Source: Leptospira ainlahdjerensis
Lineage (GTDB): Bacteria > Spirochaetota > Leptospiria > Leptospirales > Leptospiraceae
DNA length: 56,858 nucleotides
Direction of reading: 5' to 3'
Assembly: GCF_016919175.1 (NCBI RefSeq)
Contig: NZ_JAFFPU010000018.1
Location: forward strand, 1 to 56,858
In this document: positions 33,238 through 53,740 of the stretch, in pieces
Layout: the number at the start of each line of letters is the position of its first letter
Position numbering within the stretch: position 1 is the stretch's first letter
Position numbers and translations under genes: made by a program
The notes under the pieces: model-generated
Seen by the model: the letters and a program-made list of their open reading frames with translations, nothing else
Databases searched by the model: none
What the model was told of the DNA's origin: nothing

Positions 33238-33238
33238 C

Positions 33239-33747
33239 TTACGCGTCCCCCATGTGATCCAACTGGTAGATCCAAGTCAGAGCGTAGAAAAAAGCGGGCG
33301 CGATGAGCGCGTTGAAGATCGAAGTAAAGAATAAGGAATAGCTCATATTCTCATGAAAGAAAAGGGAGAATAGATAATACGTCGCAACTCTCGTGATAAA
33401 CGTGATGAGCAAAGAATAGATCGTGATCGAAAGATAATTCTCGTGATACGCAGAACGTGCAAACTTTCCGACTAAATAACCGATCAGACAAAACGTCAAA
33501 GAATGAAGTCCGATCTTGTACGCGACCACGTTCCCGGAAGTGATTTCTCCTCCGAGTCCAGAGTCCGTCAAAAGTCCTCCGAAAAATCCGATCCAAAGAC
33601 CGTAGAGAGGGCCCCTTCTCAATGCAAAAAATAAAACGAGAAGAATCATAAAGTCCGGTTTGATCGCGGATCCGATCTCGAAAAGATTCGATCCGTTTAA
33701 AAAGTGTGCGATCAGGATTCCGACCGCGATAACGAGTTTTTCTAAGA

Positions 33748-33751
<4 letters not shown>
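33239..33751 (-). CDS. mreD: Rod-shape protein MreD
   Basis: A 170-residue inner-membrane protein with about five hydrophobic helices, in the fixed position between mreC and mrdA. Sequence identity in this family is always weak; [20 protein letters not shown] and [20 protein letters not shown] are in line with MreD. It is thought to link MreC, PBP2 and RodA in the elongasome. It overlaps mreC by four bases (ATGA), so is translationally coupled. Confidence 0.88.
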
Positions 33752-34868
<1,117 letters not shown>

Positions 34869-34939
34869 TTGCACTCCCGGCTTTCGTTCCGGAACAAAAA
34901 ATCGTTCCGGATTTTTAGGCGCGTTCTTCTTGGAATTTC

Positions 34940-35962
<1,023 letters not shown>

Positions 35963-36152
35963 TTCGTGTACCTTTCAACCGCGGAGGTTATTTATCTTTA
36001 TTATCTGTTAAAACCGGGAATTCCTGCAGAACTTTCCTATTTGAACGGTTTCAATAATTTCAACGGTTGGGTTCCCGGCAACTGCAAAACAAAAAAATGA
36101 GAAAACAAATTAAGCTGGATTCGATTTTAGCGGGAAAGCAATCTGTTCAACC

Positions 36153-37715
<1,563 letters not shown>

Positions 37716-37804
37716 GTTTGCTGAGTTTGAATTTTGGAAGAATCCTTTGCGAAGATAAAAACTTTCCTTAGAGAAAATAAGAATCCAGGATTGTTAGAAT
37801 CAAT

Positions 37805-38491
37805 ATGATCCTCAAACGCGCATCCTTGTTTCTTCCACCTCTTTCCTTATTCTTGTCCTGTCTTCTGAGTCTCTTATTCATCGAATTGAGAGTATCCATT
37901 TCGGGAAAACAAAGTTACGTATTTCTAAAGTGGAATTTGGTCTTAGCGTTGATCCCGGTTTGTATCGCCTACTTTCTACTGTTCTATTATAAAATCCGCA
38001 AGAGATCGATCGATTTGATTTTCGTTCTTCTCGTTTTAATCTGGCTCGCTTTTTTTCCCAATTCTCCCTATATCGTTTCCGACTTTATTCATCTCAAACC
38101 CAAGCCTGGAATTCCACTTTGGTACGATATCTTGTTGATTTTTTCATTCGCCTGGAACGGACTTTTTTCAGGTTATTTATCGCTTAGAATCATCCACAAC
38201 GTTTTTGACGATAAATTCAACGCGTTGTTCAATTGGATGTTCGTGCTTACGATCGCTCCCCTCACGGCTTTGGGAGTTTATATCGGAAGATTTTACAGAT
38301 GGAATTCTTGGGATATCATCACAAACCCTCTGGCTCTTTACGAAGATATGATGGAGATCCTGGTCGGCATCCAAGAGAATCGAAGACTGTTAGGAATTCT
38401 GATCCTGATTTCGATCTCGATCTTTTTCGGTTATTTGATCGTCTATTCGTTGACCCGCTTTTCCTCTCATTTTAAGAAAAACGAAACTTAA
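37805..38491 (+). CDS. DUF1361 family membrane protein
   Basis: A 228-residue integral membrane protein with about six hydrophobic helices. The DUF1361 hallmark region is VLIWLAFFPNSPYIVSDFIH, followed by PLWYDILLIFSFAWNG and GVYIGRFYRWNSWDIITNP. The family has no established function. It starts 89 bases after the Ppx/GppA stop and may be transcribed with it. Confidence 0.85.
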   Translation: MILKRASLFLPPLSLFLSCLLSLLFIELRVSISGKQSYVFLKWNLVLALIPVCIAYFLLFYYKIRKRSIDLIFVLLVLIWLAFFPNSPYIVSDFIHLKPKPGIPLWYDILLIFSFAWNGLFSGYLSLRIIHNVFDDKFNALFNWMFVLTIAPLTALGVYIGRFYRWNSWDIITNPLALYEDMMEILVGIQENRRLLGILILISISIFFGYLIVYSLTRFSSHFKKNET

Positions 38492-38651
38492 TAAAGAATT
38501 TCGATTTCCATTGGTAATAAGATTCTTCGCCGGAAAGGAGGATTCGATGCGAGAAAAAAGCTAAGGTTCTTTAACGAAACTGAGACGGAAACTTGCGGCT
38601 CGATCCTTTGATAAATTCAAATCTAGATCTGGAACGAGTCGTTAGAATGGT

Positions 38652-39158
38652 ATGAAGATGATTTCAAATAAAATCGACGATATTGAAATTCTAAGCACCG
38701 AATCAGGACTCGTTCTGATTCATAAGAAATTTCGAATCACTTCGATTTTTTTGATCATAATTTTGATTCTTTTTCCGTTCTTCTTGGAAGATGGATTGAA
38801 GATGAACTCGCTCTTCGATACGATTCTTTCTTTAACCATTTTTGGGATTCTCGGATTCACAATATATCAAGTCCTTCGCCATTCATTCAGTTCTACGAAA
38901 GTAAAAATCGATTCCGAATTTGTCGAAATTCTTCAGAGTCCGTTTCCCAAAAGGCCGACGTTCAAAATTCCAAAACAAAGCATAACACAAGTAGAAATCA
39001 AAACGGATTACGAGTCCGAAAGTCCCGCCGAATTTTATTCCATTCTATTAAAGTTGACCGATTCTAAAAAAGTAATCGTGTTTGAAGATTTGAATTCCTG
39101 GGAGGAAACCCAGAATCTAAAAAATCGTATCGAAGAAACATTACGAAACATCGTATAA
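38652..39158 (+). CDS. Two-helix membrane protein, tandem paralogue 1
   Basis: A 168-residue protein with two close hydrophobic helices (about 28-50 and 58-80) and a C-terminal cytoplasmic domain of beta-plus-helix type (IDSEFVEILQSPFPKRPTFK). Its layout matches that of the next gene, so the pair probably arose by duplication. The arrangement recalls bacterial PH-like membrane proteins, but I cannot confirm that. ATG at 38652 or 38658; no clear ribosome site. Confidence 0.6.
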   Translation: MKMISNKIDDIEILSTESGLVLIHKKFRITSIFLIIILILFPFFLEDGLKMNSLFDTILSLTIFGILGFTIYQVLRHSFSSTKVKIDSEFVEILQSPFPKRPTFKIPKQSITQVEIKTDYESESPAEFYSILLKLTDSKKVIVFEDLNSWEETQNLKNRIEETLRNIV

Positions 39159-39385
39159 ATTTCGAGTTACGAAAGATTGTATTCCTTGCGCTACGATTCT
39201 ACTTTTTTTAGAAATCGAAACCGACTTCTCCACATCCGCGTCGGCGCGTTGGAATTTCAAAAAAAAGAATGAAGATCCAGAAAATGAGAGTGAACGGATG
39301 GAAAGAAATCTTGAATTCCCGCAGTCCAATCAGAAAAATCGTTGAGAACGGATTTCAAATCGTTCCTCAAAGAACATTCAAAATC

Positions 39386-39919
39386 ATGAATTCACCGATC
39401 CCCAAAAAAATATCGATTCGAAAAAATAAAAATCGAACCGTTCTTTCTTACGATAAATACGATCATTCTTCCCTCGCATTCATACCGGTTTTGCTTTACG
39501 TAATGGGAAGTATCCTCGTGGGAATGATCGACTTCAATTCCTGGGAGGAATTTTTGACCGCAGTCCTCGTCCTTGCAATTCCGAGTTACGGATTATACGT
39601 GATCGCGGATCACTCTTTTAATTCCACAAATATCGCGATGGATCCGAATCGTTTTGTCATTTACGATTCTCCGATCCCGACGCATTGCCGGAGAATTTTT
39701 AAAAGAAAAGAGATCAGAGGAGTTTTCACCAAAACATACACGATCTCCTCCTCCGATTTTCCGTCTTACGATTATTACAGCGTTTCCTTGGTTCTTTCGG
39801 ATTTGAAAGAAGTTACGATTCTTCAAAAAATAGCAAGTAAGGTTCACGCAAAAGCCATACAAAAAATTCTGGAAGAGGAATTAAAAATCTCAGAAAAATT
39901 CCTCTCCGATCCGGTTTAA
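39386..39919 (+). CDS. Two-helix membrane protein, tandem paralogue 2
   Basis: A 177-residue protein with the same plan as the preceding gene: a short N-terminal strand region, two hydrophobic helices (about 30-75), then NRFVIYDSPIPTHCRRIFKR and YYSVSLVLSDLKEVTILQ matching FVEILQSPFPKRPTFK and FYSILLKLTDSKKVIVFE of its neighbour, and a terminal helix. I choose ATG 39386 because this gives the same length and layout as the paralogue; the frame extends to 39269. Confidence 0.55.
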   Translation: MNSPIPKKISIRKNKNRTVLSYDKYDHSSLAFIPVLLYVMGSILVGMIDFNSWEEFLTAVLVLAIPSYGLYVIADHSFNSTNIAMDPNRFVIYDSPIPTHCRRIFKRKEIRGVFTKTYTISSSDFPSYDYYSVSLVLSDLKEVTILQKIASKVHAKAIQKILEEELKISEKFLSDPV

Positions 39920-40150
39920 AAAAAGCTTCATCCCGTCGGCTTTCCTTTTTTGTCTTCGCAAAACTTACGCCTTCTCTGCTTCGGTGTTTGTTTTTTTCTC
40001 CAATCTTCTCGGTTGAAATTTAAGTTGAAATTCGCTCCTAAGCCCGATAGGAGTGAGAGAACGAATTCTTTTTTGAAAGAAGAAAAAAAGATATCTCTTT
40101 CTATACTCGGATTTTAAACACCAATTTAAACTAACAAAGGATCAACCAGA

Positions 40151-40858
40151 GTGAATACGAACGATGTCATGAAAGAATTAGAATCGATGGGCTCCGAAGG
40201 AGTCAAAAAAATATTCATCAATCATGGGGCAAAAGAACCGCTTTTCGGAGTGAAAGTCGGCGACCTTAAAAAGCTTCAGAAAAAAATCAAAAAGAATCAT
40301 TCTCTTTCATTAGAACTTTATAAAACGGGAAATGCCGACGCGATGTATCTCGCGGGATTGATCGCCGACGAAACAGTGATTCAAAAAAAGGACCTCCAGT
40401 TTTGGGTGAAAAATTCGAGTTCTCCGATGCTCAGCGAATGTACCGTCGCCTGGATCGCCGCCGAAAGCAAGTACGGATGGGAACTTGCCAAAGAATGGAT
40501 CGAGTCTCCCAAAGAAAGTATCGCCTCATCCGGATGGAGCACATTGACAAGCCTTCTTTCGATCACGCCGGATGAACAAATCGATTCGAAGGAAATTCAA
40601 AAACTCTTAAAGAGAGTCGAATCGAACATTCACCAATCACAAAACAGAGTGAAGTATTGTATGAACGGCTTTGTAATCGCGGTCGGCGGATTTTATCCGA
40701 AACTTACCCAAGAGGCATTGAAAGTTTCGAAAAAGATCGGCAAAGTGAACGTTATGATGGGAAAAACCGCGTGTAAGGTGCCGGACGCGGAAGAAACCAT
40801 TCTAAAAATGAAGAGGATGGGAAAATTGGGAGCAAAGAAAAAAGAAGCTCGTTGTTAA
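40151..40858 (+). CDS. AlkD-like DNA alkylation repair protein
   Basis: A 235-residue HEAT-like repeat protein of the DNA alkylation repair family (PF08713 type), whose AlkC/AlkD members excise N3- and N7-alkylated purines. Features are VKVGDLKKLQKKIKKNHSLS, DAMYLAGLIADE, CTVAWIAAES and the C-terminal basic region. Some relatives lack glycosylase activity, so the reaction is inferred. The start is GTG 40151 with AAAGGA about 10 bases upstream; the next in-frame ATG is at codon 7. Confidence 0.82.
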   Translation: MNTNDVMKELESMGSEGVKKIFINHGAKEPLFGVKVGDLKKLQKKIKKNHSLSLELYKTGNADAMYLAGLIADETVIQKKDLQFWVKNSSSPMLSECTVAWIAAESKYGWELAKEWIESPKESIASSGWSTLTSLLSITPDEQIDSKEIQKLLKRVESNIHQSQNRVKYCMNGFVIAVGGFYPKLTQEALKVSKKIGKVNVMMGKTACKVPDAEETILKMKRMGKLGAKKKEARC

Positions 40859-40992
40859 GCGAACCACGAAATGGTCTTCTTGATTCCGGGAATCGGACGA
40901 AAAGCCATACCTCGTTTCCATGTCGAAATCCATATTAAAAAACCCTTATCGAACCTTTGATTCCGATTCTTTTTTGGGGACAACCGATTCGA

Positions 40993-42111
40993 TCATTCTG
41001 TTTTGTCTAAGACGAGATATTTGGAGATTTCATCGCTTAACAAAGGTGACAATTTTTTCATTCCGCAAGTATTGAGATGTGTGTAATCGCCGAAATCCCC
41101 TTCCTGAAATACAGAGCTACCTAATTTCCAAAATGGAATCTCCTCATCTATAAGAATCGATTCCCACTCTGCGGTCTGGGACAAACCTTTCAGACGCGAA
41201 TCGAAGTCCGGTCGAAAGGGAAGGGAAATTGCCAGAACTGAAATTTCCCGGGACTTGAAATAACGGAACAATTCTTTCCATGCCTTTAAAGATGAGGATC
41301 TTGTCTTTTGCAATGCAAGTTCCGCATTTAAGGGCAACGGATGAGGCCGAGAATTGAGAACACAAACTCCGTCATAGGCTTCGTATCGCGCCCAGTCCAT
41401 GTATCCCTTATTTTTAGAATATTCCAATTTTAGAAACTGATTTCGATCCCAATTTTTGGACCATTTTACGAAAGGATTTCCGGAAACCAAATTCTCCATT
41501 TTCCTTTCGGAATAACTGAACTCGTCACCTTCTCCCACAATTTTTACGGAGGTGGACATGGAGGCGTTTAAACGGAGAAATGAAAAAATTCTTCCCAAAA
41601 GATAAAATAAACCGGAGGAAAAATTTTTCAGATAAAAATTCTTAAACGTAGGTTCTAAAAAAATCTCAGGTTGAAAGGAGGAATAATTCAAAACAAGGCT
41701 TCGATGAGCACTCGCCACATCCATTTCGGATAACGAAAAGACGGAACCGTTCAAGATTACGAGAGCGGGTTTCACTCCGATTTTTTTTTCGAATTCCCGA
41801 TATCGTAAGAGCATTCCTTCCGGTTGTTCGGAGGGACGAGGCAAAAACCAGATGGGGCGCTTCAACTCGGGAGAGAGTTCCGCTGGATTGATGCCGGAAA
41901 GAATCTGACTGTCTCCCAAAAAAACGATCGGAGCCTTCGTTTGCAAATGGGCCGCGCTCGTAAAAAGGGTTTCGTCCATTTGAGAAAGACGATCGTAGAG
42001 AAATGAATTTTTCTCCTGAAACGAAACCAAAAGCGGAAACAAACACGTCTGAAAAGCGATGAGAAAGGTTAGAAAAAGGACTCCGGGAAGTATTCTAATT
42101 TTATAATTCAT
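40993..42111 (-). CDS. DUF1574-like SGNH-fold protein
   Basis: A 372-residue membrane-anchored protein with an N-terminal hydrophobic segment (LPGVLFLTFLIAFQTCLFPLLV) and an extracytoplasmic SGNH-hydrolase-like domain. Block I is APIVFLGDSQILSGINP (nucleophile Ser after GD) and the C-terminal block is GDYTHLNTCGMKKLSPLL (Asp and His of the triad). It lies downstream of an MBOAT gene in the same direction. In alginate and teichoic acid systems an SGNH partner takes the acyl group from the MBOAT protein and places it on the glycan; I infer the same here for a surface polysaccharide or LPS. Confidence 0.8.
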   Translation of the reverse strand: MNYKIRILPGVLFLTFLIAFQTCLFPLLVSFQEKNSFLYDRLSQMDETLFTSAAHLQTKAPIVFLGDSQILSGINPAELSPELKRPIWFLPRPSEQPEGMLLRYREFEKKIGVKPALVILNGSVFSLSEMDVASAHRSLVLNYSSFQPEIFLEPTFKNFYLKNFSSGLFYLLGRIFSFLRLNASMSTSVKIVGEGDEFSYSERKMENLVSGNPFVKWSKNWDRNQFLKLEYSKNKGYMDWARYEAYDGVCVLNSRPHPLPLNAELALQKTRSSSLKAWKELFRYFKSREISVLAISLPFRPDFDSRLKGLSQTAEWESILIDEEIPFWKLGSSVFQEGDFGDYTHLNTCGMKKLSPLLSDEISKYLVLDKTE

Positions 42112-42356
42112 AAAATTCAGGACAAAGAATGGCTCTTATCGATCCTTACGGCAGGGAAACTATCAGAATTGAATTTTTTTATTTTCCCGTCCTGCCTCAG
42201 CACTCTTCTGCTTCCGTTCTCAAGACTTTTTTGAGACGAATACTTTGTCGGAACAACTGAAAGAAGAGACTTGACAATGTGAGATCGCAGAGTTGTGAAA
42301 AATTTCGATCTTCGATTTTGCATCCGTAAAAACATCCTTTTTATGCCCATTCCAAC

Positions 42357-43778
42357 TCAAAACTGAAAGTAAAAAAATTCTTTCTTTTCAAAAATTCCGA
42401 AAAGACAAAACAAAACTGCCACTCCCAAGGAAAGTGGGACCCATTGAAAAGGTTTGGTCGTTATTTTTTCCAAAAAGGAATCGGTTCCACCGGAAAAAAT
42501 CATCCAAGGTTCCACGAGGATCAGGGGGAAAAGCAAAAACAAAAGTTTTCCCGCCAAAACCGGATTCCAATAAACTCCTCCGGCTGCATTCAAAACTAAA
42601 CTCCAAAGTTCATCCGGAGAATGGACCTGAAACAAAAGTAACCCGAGTGCAAACATCCAAAACGTAAGAAAAACTCCGGATATTCTCAAAGCCCATTCTA
42701 AAATTTGAATATTCAAAGGAAGACATCTAAGAACGTATCTTTGAAATAAATTGTATCCTACCACTTGCAAACCGCAGTAACAACCCCAGACGAGATAACC
42801 GTAGGTGGCTCCGTGCCAGAGCCCACCGAGAATCCAGACGATCATCAAGTTTAAGTTCTGTCTAAAAACCGAAACTCGATTCCCGCCCAAAGGAATATAG
42901 AGATAGTCTCGAAGCCAAGTCGAAAGAGAAATATGCCAGCGTCTCCAAAATTCGGCGGGGCTGGAAGAGATAAATGGAAAATTGAAATTTAACGTTAGAC
43001 GAAATCCTAGCATTTTTGCGAGTCCCCGAGCCGCGTCCGTATAACCGCTAAAGTCCGCGTAAACCTGAAACGCAAAACAAAAAGCGATCCAAAAAACCAT
43101 CCCGGGTGCGAGTTCCATTCCTGACTCCATGGCCTTCCCAGTAAAAAGCAAGAGATGATCTCCGATAAAAACTTTCTTAAAAATTCCCCAGAAAAACAAA
43201 ATAATTCCTGACAAAAATCCGTTTTGTGTGACGGTCCTTTCGTTCTCGATCTGCGGAAGCAGAGAATCCGGTCTTTCGATCGGGCCGGCGAGCAACAACG
43301 GAAAGAATAGATCGTAAACCCCGAAACGAATAAAATTGAAACAAGGAAGAATTTTTCCGGATCGAATATCAGAGAGATAACTTATATTGTGAAACGTATA
43401 AAAGGAAATTCCCACGGGAAGGAGGATCTCAGGTAGAACTACTCCAGTTTTCGGATATAGAGCGCCTAACGTGTCATTCCAGATGCTCAATAAAAAAAGA
43501 ATATACTTAAAGAAGATTAAAATTCCGAGATTGAGAGAGATGAGAAGGATAAAAATTTTTCTTTGATTTTCGCCTTTTTCCTTTCCAAGACGGATTCCGC
43601 CGGCAAAGTTAAAAGCGATGCAGAACAAAAGGAGAAGGACCATTTCCGGTTTCCAAAAACCGTAAAAGAAAAGTCCCCCGAAAAATAAGAGTCGGTTTTG
43701 TCCGAGTTTACCGAAACGAAAGTAGAGAAGAATAAAACAAACAAAGAAGGTGAGAAAATTCAGAGAATTGAATAACAT
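42357..43778 (-). CDS. MBOAT-family O-acyltransferase (AlgI-like)
   Basis: A 473-residue polytopic membrane enzyme. The MBOAT core is WRRWHISLSTWLRDYLYIPLGG and then WILGGLWHGATYGYLVWGC, with the catalytic His in LWHG. The N-terminal opening LFNSLNFLTFFVCFILLYF is typical of AlgI/DltB relatives. It moves acyl groups (commonly acetyl) across the inner membrane for transfer to a polysaccharide. Nine bases separate it from the GAF-protein gene upstream, so it may belong to the same transcript; the SGNH-like partner follows after 245 bases. Confidence 0.92.
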   Translation of the reverse strand: MLFNSLNFLTFFVCFILLYFRFGKLGQNRLLFFGGLFFYGFWKPEMVLLLLFCIAFNFAGGIRLGKEKGENQRKIFILLISLNLGILIFFKYILFLLSIWNDTLGALYPKTGVVLPEILLPVGISFYTFHNISYLSDIRSGKILPCFNFIRFGVYDLFFPLLLAGPIERPDSLLPQIENERTVTQNGFLSGIILFFWGIFKKVFIGDHLLLFTGKAMESGMELAPGMVFWIAFCFAFQVYADFSGYTDAARGLAKMLGFRLTLNFNFPFISSSPAEFWRRWHISLSTWLRDYLYIPLGGNRVSVFRQNLNLMIVWILGGLWHGATYGYLVWGCYCGLQVVGYNLFQRYVLRCLPLNIQILEWALRISGVFLTFWMFALGLLLFQVHSPDELWSLVLNAAGGVYWNPVLAGKLLFLLFPLILVEPWMIFSGGTDSFLEKITTKPFQWVPLSLGVAVLFCLFGIFEKKEFFYFQF

Positions 43779-43787
43779 TCTCTCTCA

Positions 43788-46019
43788 TCAGGATTCTTCG
43801 AGCAATTCGAGAATTCTTTCCTTTTCCTTCGTATCCGCCGGATAACAAAGAGTATGTTGAATCACGGAAGTTTGAAAGTCTTTCGATCTTCGATCAGCTT
43901 CGTTGAGTTTGTTTTTGATCTTTCGGATGAGGATTTGTGTTTCTTCCCTGTCTTTTCCGTCCAAAATGACCGCGTATTTTCCCTGCCCGATTCGATATTG
44001 AAAATCGGATTCGGAAAGATTTTCCTGAATCGCTTTCCTGAGTTCTTCGCTGTAAGAGGCGAAAAAACCGGAACCCTTTAGTTTCACCATTCTTGATACA
44101 TTCTGAACTTTGAATATAGTAAGACTAAAAGAACTTCCGAGCCGAGCCGCCTTTAAGATCATATCCTCGACTTTTTCTTCGACGGGACTAAACGGATCCT
44201 TAAAAACCGAATCCCTTTCCTGCACGAGAAGAAGGTTGGAAAAAACGGGGGCCAAAACTTCTGATATTCCAACAGCCGTTTCCCGGTCGCTATCCGTCCA
44301 AGGAACTTCGGTTTCGTGTATGATCAACATTCCCACCAACCAGTGAAGATTGATAAACGGAATCACTATAAAATCGGACATGAGCCCTAGTTCATCGTTG
44401 GAAAGTTTTTGCATGAGCTCGGGGTGTTTTCTGAAATTTTCGATTCTAAAAACACCGGGGATGTTCGACACGATTCCGACGATAGAACTTTCCAAAGGAA
44501 GGGTAAAAGTTCCTACGTGTTCTGGTGTCATTAGATTGGACGCAAAAACGCGGAACTCGTTCTTTGTATGTCCGTCCAAAATCATAAACGTAGCTCTTCT
44601 TACTTTCAATTCCTCTTTAAAGGAGGAGATCAATTTGTCGTAGGCTTCGTCAAGTGTGCGGATCGAACCGAAGTCACGTGCGAGCGAGATGATCAATTCA
44701 TTGGCTCGAATCACCTCTTTGAGATTTTGATTTTCCTGCTGGAGTTGTTCCGTATCGTAAATTCTGTGATACACAGAACCCGCGATTTCTCCGATGATCT
44801 TTAAAAATTCCAGATCCTCGATCGTATAGTCTTCGCCGCTGATCGTTTTACTGAGGACGATGATCCCGAAAAAATCGTCCATATATCGAATTGCTACGAG
44901 CAGTTCAGCGGAGGACTGTTTTAAAATTTCCCGTTCTTTCGCGGGAAGTGCGGGTTTTAAAAGTTCTTTCGCGTATAACACGGAACCCGCGTTATGCACT
45001 GCATGATAGATTTCATCCTCGGAAGAGATTGTCCATTCCTGATTAAAACCTTCTCCTTGATATTCTTCCAAACGGAAGAATTCTTTGTCACCGTTCTTGG
45101 AAGAAAAAATTCCGATGGATTCGGCGCCGATCTGGCCCATGATCGAAAAAAGAAGATTTTCAAAGAAGTTTGCGAAATCGGTAGAGACGCCGATCTCTTT
45201 ACTGATTTCAAAAACCGACATATAGTTTTCTAATTTTTTTCTGGAAGCGATCTGTAGATCGATCGGAGAAGTCGAAAAGTTGGAATCGTCGTCAAAAAGA
45301 AAATCCCCTTTTTCCACTGCGGCGGCCTTCGAATCGACTTTAGTCGGCGTACGATTCGCTTCTTGTTCGGCTTCTTTGACCCAGTCGCTAAAAGGATCCT
45401 CTTCCAAAACCTCTGGCAATTCCTGTTCTTTCGTTTCCTCTTTTACATTCGAAACCGGGGTCTCCGATAAAACGGGGAATTCTTCCGGAGATTCTTCTCC
45501 AAAAAGTTCATCCAAAGAAAAATCGTCTTCCGATTCATTTTCCGTGGAAACCGCGGGTGAAGTAAACGGATTTTCGTCTAACTCGTGTTTAACGGTCCCT
45601 TCCGGTTCGACGAGATCCTCGGGAAGATCGAACGACTCGCCTCCGTCGAAAGAATTTTCATTGGTTTCAAACGTAGAATCCGGAAATTCCGCCTGCAAAT
45701 CCTCCGCTTCGAAAGTGGGAGAATCTCCGTCTAGTTCGGGAAGAGAAAAATCCTCTTCAAAGGAGGAATCCGATTCGAACTCCTCCGCGTGTTCGGCGAG
45801 TTCAGGAATCGTGTGTGAATCCAAGATCGGTTCGGAAGAAATCTCGTTCGGCGGATGTTCGCTCCGCATTCCGAGCGCCCGTTGAAAAAAACTTTTTTTA
45901 CTTTTGAGGGCTTCCGATTTTTTGAGTAACGATTTTTTTTCTTCTGTGGAAGTCCGGGAAGAAGGCGTGCCTGTGGAATCGGATCTTACTAACTTGCTGA
46001 CCCTCTCCAATAAACCCAT
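43788..46019 (-). CDS. GAF-domain protein with degenerate GGDEF-like end
   Basis: A 743-residue cytoplasmic protein. Residues 1-250 are Ser/Glu/Asp-rich and disordered, similar in composition to the repeat protein encoded upstream. Two GAF-like domains follow (about 265-425 and 440-610; the second has ATFMILDGHTKNEFRVFASN). The end (about 620-743) has the outline of a GGDEF domain, but the signature position reads YRIGQGKYAVIL, so it cannot make c-di-GMP and may only bind a nucleotide or protein. No other output domain is present. It starts 3 bases after the repeat-protein stop and is surely co-transcribed; a joint role is likely. Confidence 0.82.
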   Translation of the reverse strand: MGLLERVSKLVRSDSTGTPSSRTSTEEKKSLLKKSEALKSKKSFFQRALGMRSEHPPNEISSEPILDSHTIPELAEHAEEFESDSSFEEDFSLPELDGDSPTFEAEDLQAEFPDSTFETNENSFDGGESFDLPEDLVEPEGTVKHELDENPFTSPAVSTENESEDDFSLDELFGEESPEEFPVLSETPVSNVKEETKEQELPEVLEEDPFSDWVKEAEQEANRTPTKVDSKAAAVEKGDFLFDDDSNFSTSPIDLQIASRKKLENYMSVFEISKEIGVSTDFANFFENLLFSIMGQIGAESIGIFSSKNGDKEFFRLEEYQGEGFNQEWTISSEDEIYHAVHNAGSVLYAKELLKPALPAKEREILKQSSAELLVAIRYMDDFFGIIVLSKTISGEDYTIEDLEFLKIIGEIAGSVYHRIYDTEQLQQENQNLKEVIRANELIISLARDFGSIRTLDEAYDKLISSFKEELKVRRATFMILDGHTKNEFRVFASNLMTPEHVGTFTLPLESSIVGIVSNIPGVFRIENFRKHPELMQKLSNDELGLMSDFIVIPFINLHWLVGMLIIHETEVPWTDSDRETAVGISEVLAPVFSNLLLVQERDSVFKDPFSPVEEKVEDMILKAARLGSSFSLTIFKVQNVSRMVKLKGSGFFASYSEELRKAIQENLSESDFQYRIGQGKYAVILDGKDREETQILIRKIKNKLNEADRRSKDFQTSVIQHTLCYPADTKEKERILELLEES

Positions 46020-46022
46020 TGG

Positions 46023-49157
<3,135 letters not shown>

Positions 49158-49170
49158 CTTCCTAATAACT

Positions 49171-49452
49171 TCATTCTTTCAGTTCAATGACCTGTCCGTC
49201 CAGGATTTCCCGGCTCAGGTCTTGCTTTGTCTGCGAAGGTTTTTTATATCCGCCCGCGATCTGAAGCAAGTCCTCCAAGGTATCTCCTTGTTTGAGTCGA
49301 TAGATTCCCGGATTTCGGACGTTGCCGCGGATCGCCGCGGATATGTCTTCCGGTTCAAAAATACTCCGAACCCAATCCTGGTTTCTTCGCAAGAGATAAC
49401 CTACGCTTATAAATAACACCAATAAGCCGATGATACGGATCGTTGTTTTCAT
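49171..49452 (-). CDS. Small SLBB-domain membrane-anchored protein
   Basis: A 93-residue protein with an N-terminal transmembrane segment (IRIIGLLVLFISVGYLL) and one SLBB domain (AAIRGNVRNPGIYRLKQGDT, then LEDLLQIAGGY). SLBB domains bind ligands or glycans; relatives occur in polysaccharide export proteins and ComEA-type proteins. The domain should lie outside the inner membrane. It is the first gene of the run with the repeat protein (13 bases apart) and GAF protein. No polysaccharide export genes are nearby, although MBOAT and SGNH genes follow in the same direction. Confidence 0.8.
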   Translation of the reverse strand: MKTTIRIIGLLVLFISVGYLLRRNQDWVRSIFEPEDISAAIRGNVRNPGIYRLKQGDTLEDLLQIAGGYKKPSQTKQDLSREILDGQVIELKE

Positions 49453-49468
49453 AAAGCTACCGATCCCT

Positions 49469-49517
<49 letters not shown>

Positions 49518-49535
49518 TCGGAGGACCCCTAAAAG

Positions 49536-49919
49536 TTAGCGCGATGCGACTAAAATTCGGGTTTTTGCTTTTTGGAGGAGAAGATTTTTAGAATCGGAAG
49601 GGGGAAGTTTTTCAACCTCTGCGAGATTTTTTTGCTCTGCCTGAAGATCGATGTCTTCCTTCAAAGCGCCGTGATCGGTAAGAATGCTGATAGAATTGTC
49701 TTTTACTTCGATAAATCCGCCTTCTACGGAGAGAATTTTCAGTTTCTCTCCTTTGCGAATTTCGAGGACTCCGATCCCAAGAACTGCGACCAGAGGCGCG
49801 TGATTGGGAAGGATCCCGAAGAATCCCTCGTTACCCGGAACAACCAATGAGTCGACCTCTCCCTTATAGAGAATCTTTTCGGGAGAGATTACGGATACGT
49901 TCAGTTTATTCGCGGACAT
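49536..49919 (-). CDS. atpC: ATP synthase F1 epsilon subunit
   Basis: A 127-residue subunit of the F1 central stalk. The N-terminal beta sandwich ([40 protein letters not shown]) and a C-terminal helical hairpin are both present. It couples rotation and can inhibit ATP hydrolysis. AAGGA precedes ATG 49919, 6 bases after the atpD stop. Last gene of the operon. Confidence 0.95.
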   Translation of the reverse strand: MSANKLNVSVISPEKILYKGEVDSLVVPGNEGFFGILPNHAPLVAVLGIGVLEIRKGEKLKILSVEGGFIEVKDNSISILTDHGALKEDIDLQAEQKNLAEVEKLPPSDSKNLLLQKAKTRILVASR

Positions 49920-49925
49920 TTCCGA

Positions 49926-53729
<3,804 letters not shown>

Positions 53730-53740
<11 letters not shown>

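Noticed and set aside
45280..45885. Plus-strand Ser-rich gene opposite the GAF protein
   Set aside because: It is the mirror of Glu/Asp/Ser codons of the real minus-strand gene. The same applies to the Ser-rich frame at 46855-47592 opposite the acidic repeat protein.
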